Assembly (NCBI RefSeq): GCF_900103455.1
Contig: NZ_FNHI01000024.1
Location: 88,872-152,871, forward strand
Length of the DNA stretch: 64,000 nt
DNA from: Streptomyces wuyuanensis
GTDB lineage: Bacteria; Actinomycetota; Actinomycetes; Streptomycetales; Streptomycetaceae
Reading direction: 5' to 3'
This document shows, piece by piece, positions 58,133 to 64,000 of this stretch. A program made the translations under genes and the position numbers. The number at the start of each line of letters is the position of its first letter. Within the stretch, counting starts at the first letter, position 1. Below the pieces are notes generated by a model, which was given only the letters and a program-made list of their open reading frames with translations, was not told where the DNA came from and did not search any database.

Positions 58133-58888
58133 ATGAACGCTGAACGGAGAAGTGCGGTGGTCACGGGCGCCGGCTCGGGCATCGGGCGCAGTGTCGCGCT
58201 GGCGCTGGCGGGCGCCGGCTGGGCACTGGCGCTGGCGGGCCGGCGGACGGGCGCGCTGGAGGAGACGGCTTCACTGACGGGCGGGGCGGACGTCCTCTGC
58301 GTCCCGACGGACATCACGTCCCCGGACGCCGTCTCGGCGCTCTTCGCGGCGGCGCGGGAGCGGTTCGGGCGCGTGGACCTGCTGTTCAACAACGCGGGCA
58401 CGTTCGGCCCCGGCGGGGTGCACCTCGAGGACCTCCCCTACGAGGCGTGGCGCCATGTCGTCGACGTCAACCTGACGGGCTCCTTCCTGTGCGCCCAGGC
58501 CGCGTTCCGGGTGATGAAGGACCAGGATCCCCAGGGCGGCCGCATCATCAACAACGGCTCCATCTCCGCGCACGCGCCGCGTCCGCACTCGGTGGCGTAC
58601 ACGGCGACGAAGCACGCCATGACCGGCCTCACCAAGTCCCTGTCCCTGGACGGCCGCCCCTACCGCATCGCCTGCGGCCAGATCGACATCGGGAACGCGG
58701 CAACGGAGATGACGGCCCGTATGGAGACGGGCGCCCTCCAGGCCGACGGCCGCACCGCCCCCGAGCCGGTCATGGACGCGGAAGACGTGGCCCGGACGGT
58801 GCTCCACATGGCGGAGCTGCCCCTGGAAGCGAACGTGCAGTTCGCGACGGTGATGTCCACGACGATGCCGTACATCGGCCGGGGCTGA
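58133..58888 (+). CDS. Short-chain dehydrogenase/reductase
   Basis: SDR oxidoreductase of 251 residues. The cofactor motif TGAGSGIG is at residues 11-18, with GRRTGAL after strand 2 (Arg suggests NADPH), LFNNAGT (NNAG motif), catalytic Ser in NNGSISAHA and YTATK (Y-x-x-x-K). The C-terminal part ends with FATVMSTTMPYIGRG, common in Streptomyces SDRs of unknown substrate. No ribosome site; TACGCT (58119-58124) ends 8 bp before the ATG, suggesting a leaderless transcript. Confidence 0.9.
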   Translation: MNAERRSAVVTGAGSGIGRSVALALAGAGWALALAGRRTGALEETASLTGGADVLCVPTDITSPDAVSALFAAARERFGRVDLLFNNAGTFGPGGVHLEDLPYEAWRHVVDVNLTGSFLCAQAAFRVMKDQDPQGGRIINNGSISAHAPRPHSVAYTATKHAMTGLTKSLSLDGRPYRIACGQIDIGNAATEMTARMETGALQADGRTAPEPVMDAEDVARTVLHMAELPLEANVQFATVMSTTMPYIGRG

Positions 58889-58945
58889 GGGAGGGCTCCG
58901 GCGGGCGCGGTCCGGGAGCCCGCGGCCGAAGGCCAGGGCCGGGGC

Positions 58946-59163
58946 TCCCGTTCGCGGCCCGCGGGACCCGGGATGGGCCGGGACCGGGGTGGGGCGGCGG
59001 GCCCACCGGGCGCCTCGGGGCGGGGCAAGTCGCCGCCGACGCGCTCGCTGTCGCGCGAGGCGCGGTGGCCGCCGGCGGACTCGACCCCGTGCACCTGCCG
59101 GAGCTTCGGCGGCAGCAGCTCCACCATCCCGTTCGCGGCCCGCGGGACCCGGGATGGGCCGGG
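58946..59163. repeat. Perfect 37-bp direct repeat, 181 bp apart
   Basis: Copies at 58946-58982 and 59127-59163, starting TCCCGTTCGCGG and ending in GGGCCGGG, are identical. They lie in the 417-bp gap (58889-59305) between the SDR and PhzF genes. An antisense open frame (about 59000-59165) gives a peptide-like reading between the copies, but no start or ribosome site supports it. The gap otherwise has no gene. Confidence 0.85.
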
Positions 59164-59305
59164 GCCCTCGTATCGCGACCCGGCCCAACCCGCCGGGGCG
59201 GCCCGGGTGGGGCGACCGGGCCCGCCTGGGCGGCCCGGGCTCGGGCGACGCACGGGGGCGTCAACCCGCGGAAACAGCGCACACCCCCGCGGTGTTGGGT
59301 GCGGC

Positions 59306-60160
59306 ATGAGCACCGACGCGCGCCCCGAAGTCCTGCGGTACACCGCGTTCTCCACCGACCCCGCCGGCGGCAACCCCGCGGGGATCGTCCTCGACGCCTC
59401 CGCACTCGCCGACGCCGAAATGCTGGCCCTCGCCGCCGAGCTGGGGTACTCGGAGTCCGCGTTCCTCGCCCCGCGAGGCGAGCGGGCCTTCAACGTCCGC
59501 TACTTCAGCCCCAAGGCCGAGGTCCCGTTCTGCGGTCATGCGACCGTCGCCGCCGCGATCGCGCTCGCGGAGCGCATCGGGTCCGGAGAGCTGGAGTTCG
59601 CCACCCGGGCCGGGACCGTCCCGGTAGAGGTCACCGAGCGGGACGGCACGTTCCGGGCCACGCTCACCAGCGTCGAGCCGAGTGTCGAGGGCATCGCCGG
59701 CGACGACCTCACCGAGGCGCTCGCCGCGCTCGACTGGACCGGTCCGGCGGACCTGGACCCGGCCTTCCCGCCCCGTGTCGCCTTCGCCGGCGCCCGCCAT
59801 CTCGTCCTCGCCGCCGCGACCCGCGAGCGCCTGGCGGACCTCGCCTACGACGTGGACCGCCTGGAGGCCCTGATGCTCCGGCTGGACCTCACCACCGTGC
59901 AGCTGGTGTGGCGGGAGTCGGCGACCGTGTTCCACGTGCGCGATCCGTTCCCGGTCGGCGGAGTCGTGGAGGACCCGGCGACGGGCGCCGCGGCGGCCGC
60001 GTTCGGCGCCTATGCCCGCGAGCTGGGGCTGGTTCCCGAGGACGCCGAGCTCACCCTCCACCAGGGCGAGGACCTCGGGCGACCGGGCGAGCTGACGGTG
60101 ACGCTGCACGCGGGGGACCCGAGGGTGCGCGTGAGCGGCGTGGGCACCCGCATCGGCTGA
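59306..60160 (+). CDS. PhzF-family protein, copy 2
   Basis: Full-length PhzF-fold protein of 284 residues. N-terminal domain: RYTAFSTDPAGGNPAGIVL, ELGYSESAFL (catalytic Glu position) and VPFCGHATVAAAIALAE. C-terminal domain: VEDPATGAAAAAFGAYA. The family includes trans-2,3-dihydro-3-hydroxyanthranilate isomerase and many uncharacterised isomerases. It is longer than the PhzF gene at 45479. ATG at 59306, with the conserved start only 8 residues later. Confidence 0.88.
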   Translation: MSTDARPEVLRYTAFSTDPAGGNPAGIVLDASALADAEMLALAAELGYSESAFLAPRGERAFNVRYFSPKAEVPFCGHATVAAAIALAERIGSGELEFATRAGTVPVEVTERDGTFRATLTSVEPSVEGIAGDDLTEALAALDWTGPADLDPAFPPRVAFAGARHLVLAAATRERLADLAYDVDRLEALMLRLDLTTVQLVWRESATVFHVRDPFPVGGVVEDPATGAAAAAFGAYARELGLVPEDAELTLHQGEDLGRPGELTVTLHAGDPRVRVSGVGTRIG

Positions 60161-60271
60161 ACCGCCGCGGCCTGGGGCCGGGCGGGACCGGCCGCACCCA
60201 CTCCTCCCGCCTCCCGCCGCCCGCCGCCCGCCGCCTGCCCCAGCCCTGCCCGGACTCAGCCCTGCCCGACC

Positions 60272-60595
60272 TCAGGCCTGGCCGGTGTCGAAGCGCGCGA
60301 TCTTCCCGTCCTCGACCGTGAACCGCCACGCCGTCCGCATCTCGCCCCATGCGTCATTGCGGTAGCGGACCACGAGGGAGCGCCCGCCGCCGGATTCGGA
60401 CTCGACGTCCATGTGGCCGCGCGTCGCGAAGACCTCGCGGTCGGTCCACTCGGTGAGGTCCCGGTCCGAGCCGTCGTCGGACATGGTGGCCCCGGGTGCC
60501 AGCGCGGCCTCGAAGGCGGTTCGGTCGCCCGCGTTGACCGCCTCGACGAAGGCGCGTACGGCGGGATCGCTCAGCTGGTCGGGGCGGATGGTCAT
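60272..60595 (-). CDS. SnoaL/NTF2-like protein
   Basis: Small protein of 107 residues with an NTF2-like alpha+beta cone. RAFVEAVNAGDRTAFEAALA is followed by GATMSDDGSDRDLTEWTDREVF, then a strand-rich half ending WRFTVEDGKIARFDTGQA (cited as motifs). The family covers small isomerases, hydratases and ligand-binding proteins; no active-site assignment made. GGAGGAG precedes the ATG at 60595. Confidence 0.82.
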   Translation of the reverse strand: MTIRPDQLSDPAVRAFVEAVNAGDRTAFEAALAPGATMSDDGSDRDLTEWTDREVFATRGHMDVESESGGGRSLVVRYRNDAWGEMRTAWRFTVEDGKIARFDTGQA

Positions 60596-60942
60596 GGGAA
60601 CTCCTCCGGTCGTGCGGCGTGAGGCGGTCGGGGCGAGCAGGCCCGTGGTCCCGGCCTCCACCGGGGCGGGCGCGCCCGTCCCACCCGTACACCTCGGGAG
60701 GTCCGGCACTCCGCACCTTGCGCCACTCGTGGCGCGTCACCGGCACGCACCCCGCTCCGGCTCCGGCTCCCGCACCGGCACCGGCTCCGGCCGGGAGGGG
60801 GTTCCCGGCCGGAGCGACGGGTTCCGGCGCCCCCGCGACACTCTCCCGATCCCCAGCCCTCAGCCCCCGGCCCCGGCCCCGGCCCCGGCCCCGCGGCTTC
60901 CTCCCCGTCCGCAGCCTTCCCGACCCCGCCCGGTCGGCCGGA

Positions 60943-60962
60943 ATTGACCGATCCATGTCAAT
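60943..60962. promoter_or_regulatory. Inverted repeat in 524-bp gap upstream of secreted protein
   Basis: The region 60596-61119 holds no supported gene. It has hexamer-like simple sequence (CCGGCT and GGCCCC runs, 60744-60895), then an AT-richer patch with ATTGAC-N8-GTCAAT (60943-60962). TTGACC at 60944 could be a -35. The patch lies 160 bp before the secreted-protein start and is the best regulatory candidate. Confidence 0.45.
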
Positions 60963-61119
60963 GATCTCCGTCGATGCGCTTGCATTCTGCGGAAGTTCCT
61001 GCCCCAATGACAAACGTCCCTGACTGCCCATCAGCCCCGAGCCGGGGCCGGTGCCCACGCAGGCAGCGGCGGTCGGCGACGGCATCCCGTGACCCCCACA
61101 CACGAAGGCGGGACCCCCG

Positions 61120-61584
61120 ATGAAGCACCGCACACTCGGCACAGGCACGGCCTTACTCACCGCGACGGCCCTCAGTGCGCTCGCCCTGGCGCCGGCGGCC
61201 GTCGCGGTCGAGCCCACGACAGCGACCCTGTCGTTCGACTGCGGCTCGTTCGGATCCGGCGAGGCGTCCCTCACGGCCACCCAGGACGGCACCGCGGCCA
61301 CGATCACCCTGTCCACCTCGGCCATCACCTCCCCCTTCCCGCTCTCCGCCAACTCCGTCAGCTCGACCCTCACGCTGACCAAGAACGGCTCCGGCACCAC
61401 GACGTTCACCGGCAACGCCAACCCGGCGATCCCCGCCGGCGGCGCGGTGTCCACCGGACCGCTGACCGGCACGGTCGCCGCTGGTGACAGCCTCGAGGCG
61501 ACGTCCCTCAAGGTCGTCGTCTTCGGCATCACGGCGACCTGCAACGCCACCTCGCCGCAGAACCCCGGCCCGTTCGTCTTCTGA
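61120..61584 (+). CDS. Small secreted beta-rich protein
   Basis: Exported protein of 154 residues. The signal peptide (MKHRTLGTGTALLTATALSAL) is predicted to end near AVA at residue 29. The mature part is Thr/Ser-rich, low in charge, with two Cys (DCGSFG and ATCNATS) that could form a disulphide, and has strand-turn texture. No known domain recognised. Long upstream region and simple composition suggest an abundant extracellular protein, but function is unknown. Confidence 0.75.
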   Translation: MKHRTLGTGTALLTATALSALALAPAAVAVEPTTATLSFDCGSFGSGEASLTATQDGTAATITLSTSAITSPFPLSANSVSSTLTLTKNGSGTTTFTGNANPAIPAGGAVSTGPLTGTVAAGDSLEATSLKVVVFGITATCNATSPQNPGPFVF

Positions 61585-61845
61585 CACACCCGCCGGCCCG
61601 GCGGTCGCCCCGAAGCGCGGTGTCACCGCCACTCCACCGACGGTGACACCGCCCGGCGGCAGTGTCGCCGCCCGCCCCGGCCCTCTCCCAGCCTTCCCGC
61701 GATCCACCCCGGCGCGCGTCCCAGCCTCCCCGGGACCGGGCCCGGCAGTGCTCCGTCGCCCTCCCGGCGCCCACCTCCACCCGGCGGCCTAGTATGAAAT
61801 GCGAGGTACGGGCGCATTTGCCGGAAGGCAGAGGGAGGACGACCC

Positions 61846-63702
61846 GTGACTGCTGAGTCTCCGGCGCACGAGGCCACCCGTGGAGGCGTCCCCGGCGGCG
61901 CCGGCACCCCCCTGTACCTGCCGATCTCCGAGCACGGACTCATCGGCGACCTGCGCAGCGCCGCCCTCGTCGGGACGAACGGCACCATCGACTGGTACTG
62001 CTGCGGCCGCTTCGACGCGCCCAGCGTCTTCGCGTCGATCCTCGACGCCGAGAAGGGCGGCTGCTTCGAGCTGGCGCCGGACGTGCCGGCCCGGACGAAG
62101 CAGTTCTACTTCCCCGACACCAATGTGCTCATCACGCGCTTCTTCGCGGAGGACGGCGTCGGCGAGATCCAGGACTTCATGCCGATCGCCGACGACTCGC
62201 GCGAGGCCGACCGGCACCGGCTCATCCGCCGGGTGGTGTGCGTCCGCGGTTCGCTGCCTTTCCGAGCCCTGGTCGCACCGCGCTTCGACTACGGATCCCA
62301 GCCCCACACCATCCGCATGGAGGGCGACTACCCGGTCTTCGAGTCACCCGCGCTGAGCCTCTCGCTGACCTCCAGCGTGCCGGTCGAGACCGACGGCCGC
62401 GACGTGTGGTCGCTGTTCAAACTGCACGAGGGGGAGACCGCCGTCTTCGCCCTCGACCGGCTGGGCAGCGGCGCGTTCCCGCAGGCGTGCCCCACCACGA
62501 CGGCCGAGGAGGCGTTCCAGGCGACGGTGCGCTACTGGCGGCGGTGGCTGTCCAAGTCGCGCTACCGCGGGCGCTGGCGCGAGATGGTGCACCGCTCCGC
62601 CCTGACGCTCAAGCTGCTCACCTACGCCCCCACCGGCGCGATCGTGGCAGCACCCACGACGAGCCTGCCCGAGCAGATCGGCGGGGAGCGCAACTGGGAC
62701 TACCGCTACGTCTGGATCCGCGACGCCGCCTTCTGCGTCTACGCCATGCTCCGGCTGGGCTTCACGGACGAGGCGCAGGCATTCATGCGGTTCCTGACGG
62801 AGAACGTCTGCATCTCGTACGGCGACGAAGGCCCCTTGCAGATCATGTACGGAGTCGACGGCCGCCGTGAGCTGCCGGAACGCGAACTGCCGCATCTGGA
62901 GGGCTATCTGGGCTCCTCCCCCGTCCGTGTCGGCAACGACGCGGTGGACCAGTTGCAACTCGACATCTACGGCGCGCTCATCGACTCGATCTACCTCTAC
63001 GACAAGTGGGGCGAGCCGATCTCCAGCGAGCAGTGGGACCACGTCTGCCGCATCGTCGAGTGGGTCTGCGAGAACTGGGACCAGCCCGACGAGGGGATCT
63101 GGGAGACCCGCGGCGGACGCAAGAACTTCCTGTACTCCCGGCTGATGTGCTGGGTGGCGATCGAGCGCGCCATGCGCATCGCGCGGCGCCGCGGACTGCC
63201 CGCCGACATGGTGCGCTGGGGCGGCGTGCGCGACGCGATCTACCGGCGGATCATGAGTCGCGGCTGGTCGGCCGAGCGCAACGCCTTCGTGCAGCACGAG
63301 GACGACAGCGTCCTCGACGCCGCCCTGCTGATGATGCCGCTGGCCAAGTTCATCTCCCCGACCGACCCGAAGTGGCTCCTGACCCTGGACGCGCTCGGCG
63401 ACGAACTGGTCTCGGACTCCCTGGTCTACCGCTACGACCCGCAGGCCAGCCCGGACGGGATGCGCGGCGAGGAGGGCACGTTCTCGATCTGCTCGTTCTG
63501 GTACGTCGAGGCCCTGGCCCGCGCCGGCCGCCCGGACGAGGCGAGGCTGGCGTTCGAGAAGATGCTCACGTACGCCAACCACCTCGGCCTGTACGCGGAG
63601 GAGATCGGGCACACGGGCGAGCAGAACGGCAACTTCCCGCAGGCGTTCACCCATCTCTCCCTGATCAGCGCGGCCTTCATCCTGGACCGCGCGCTGGGCT
63701 GA
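61846..63702 (+). CDS. Glycoside hydrolase family 15 (glucoamylase/trehalase-type)
   Basis: Enzyme of 618 residues with the GH15 layout. The N-terminal beta-sandwich (LPISEHGLIGDLRSAALVG, FDAPSVFASILD) is followed by an (alpha/alpha)6 barrel. Expected catalytic Glu positions are in ERNWDYRYVWIRDA (general acid region) and near TGEQNGNFPQAFTH (base region). Actinobacterial members act on trehalose or alpha-glucans. GTG start with GAGGGAGGAC 5 bp upstream; TAGTAT (61790-61795) is a likely -10. It has no signal peptide, so cytoplasmic. Convergent with rnpB. Confidence 0.9.
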   Translation: MTAESPAHEATRGGVPGGAGTPLYLPISEHGLIGDLRSAALVGTNGTIDWYCCGRFDAPSVFASILDAEKGGCFELAPDVPARTKQFYFPDTNVLITRFFAEDGVGEIQDFMPIADDSREADRHRLIRRVVCVRGSLPFRALVAPRFDYGSQPHTIRMEGDYPVFESPALSLSLTSSVPVETDGRDVWSLFKLHEGETAVFALDRLGSGAFPQACPTTTAEEAFQATVRYWRRWLSKSRYRGRWREMVHRSALTLKLLTYAPTGAIVAAPTTSLPEQIGGERNWDYRYVWIRDAAFCVYAMLRLGFTDEAQAFMRFLTENVCISYGDEGPLQIMYGVDGRRELPERELPHLEGYLGSSPVRVGNDAVDQLQLDIYGALIDSIYLYDKWGEPISSEQWDHVCRIVEWVCENWDQPDEGIWETRGGRKNFLYSRLMCWVAIERAMRIARRRGLPADMVRWGGVRDAIYRRIMSRGWSAERNAFVQHEDDSVLDAALLMMPLAKFISPTDPKWLLTLDALGDELVSDSLVYRYDPQASPDGMRGEEGTFSICSFWYVEALARAGRPDEARLAFEKMLTYANHLGLYAEEIGHTGEQNGNFPQAFTHLSLISAAFILDRALG

Positions 63703-63872
63703 GAGCACGCCTCCGGGACACGTCTGGGAGGCGCCGGAGCCGCCCTCGCTGAGATGGACAGGGAGGCCGGCGGCCTCGGGGGTTGCTGTGGCGGGCGAGG
63801 TGGTGGGCCCTCTGTGGGCCCGAGGACGTCGCCGGACCAACGCGACCAGGTGGAGCAGTGTTCAGGACGCAA

Positions 63873-63894
63873 GACCAGGGGAAACGCCCTGGTC
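63873..63894. terminator. Terminator between GH15 gene and rnpB
   Basis: GACCAGGG-N6-CCCTGGTC stem-loop, 12 bp from the mature 3' end of rnpB on its downstream side. A smaller GAGGCC-GGC-GGCCTC hairpin (63763-63777) lies closer to the GH15 stop. Confidence 0.75.
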
Positions 63895-63905
63895 AGGGCC
63901 ATAAT

Positions 63906-64000
63906 GGCAGACGAGTCGGGCTGTACGCCGGGTTCTGTCGCCCGGTGTTGCGGGATCAGGGGCAACTCGCTGCGGCCTCGGTGACGCCCTCGTGACCTGC
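63906..64000 (-). ncRNA. rnpB: RNase P RNA (rnpB), 3' end, continues beyond window
   Basis: On the minus strand the sequence GGGCGACAGAACCCGGCGTA followed by CAGCCCGACTCGTCTGCC is the conserved 3' end of bacterial type A RNase P RNA: the ACAGAACCCGGC block and the P1 3' strand. The mature end is placed near 63906 and is followed by a hairpin terminator. The 5' part, including the catalytic core, lies outside the window. The segment next to it (GTTGC...GCAAC pairing) would be a P18-like stem. Confidence 0.8.

Noticed and set aside
58990..59165. Antisense open frame between the 37-bp repeats as a small gene
   Set aside because: No ribosome site or independent start; codon pattern looks like a GC-driven open frame.
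60744..60895. CRISPR-like or structured array in the GGCCCC/CCGGCT stretch
   Set aside because: Hexanucleotide simple sequence without spacers or regular long repeats.

Overview
The window is a high-GC actinobacterial chromosome segment, almost certainly Streptomyces. The signs are strong GC bias at third codon positions, many GTG and TTG starts, many 4-bp ATGA/GTGA gene overlaps, TAnnnT -10 boxes directly in front of start codons (leaderless genes), and a recognisable Streptomyces core gene set (malEFG/malR, glnE, glnA2-type glutamine synthetase, nadE, panB, map, rnpB). No complete mobile element, CRISPR array, tRNA or rRNA gene was seen.

Layout. 1-7.4 kb is a maltose/maltodextrin locus: malE-malF-malG plus a GH13 glucosidase on the minus strand, divergent from a second GH13 glucosidase and the LacI-type regulator malR, with candidate operators between them. 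7.5-14.4 kb holds a PAP2-type membrane enzyme, glnE and a large secreted LmbE-type deacetylase. 14.5-18.4 kb has an F420/flavin-fold oxidoreductase, three tandem VOC-fold paralogues and the glnA2-type ligase. 18.5-25.2 kb holds envelope proteins (DUF3105, DUF305), a CBS-domain protein, a hydrolase/membrane protein pair and a Tat-type multicopper oxidase. 25.3-33.2 kb has nadE, two drug-type MFS exporters (one coupled to its TetR gene), a membrane-anchored EEP phosphatase and panB. 33.3-43.2 kb has a DrrAB-like ABC exporter behind a striking 11-bp minisatellite, a 1215-residue AfsR/SARP-type regulator, an M50 protease, an F420:NADP oxidoreductase and an MFS carrier. 43.4-49.1 kb has map and then an iron/haem district. 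49.2-61.6 kb is mixed: a prim-pol-like protein, TetR with a palindromic operator beside DDAH, an Rsm22-like methyltransferase, a Bcr/CflA exporter, PhoD, an SDR, PhzF and a small secreted protein. The window closes with a GH15 glucoamylase/trehalase-type enzyme convergent with the 3' end of rnpB.

The most unusual part is the iron district at 44.6-48.2 kb. An intact haem oxygenase sits behind a DmdR/IdeR-like iron box. Beside it are three gene remnants: the C-terminus of a surface-anchored HtaA-type haem-binding protein, the C-terminal tail of an HmuV-type haem ABC ATPase in the opposite orientation, and an EfeO N-terminus joined directly to an EfeB (DyP peroxidase) C-terminus. That last scar still carries an upstream iron box and is followed by an intact EfeU permease. 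The haem-import and EfeOB machinery appears to have been deleted while its regulation and flanks remain.

Other recurring themes are short tandem repeats in intergenic regions (8, 11, 13, 15, 18, 23 and about 31 bp units), strong palindromes next to TetR and MFS genes, and convergent gene pairs that overlap at their 3' ends. I found no convincing wholly new multi-gene system. The best leads are the iron-locus scars and the possible SARP-type operator array in front of the ABC exporter. All assignments come from reading the sequence. No database search was run.
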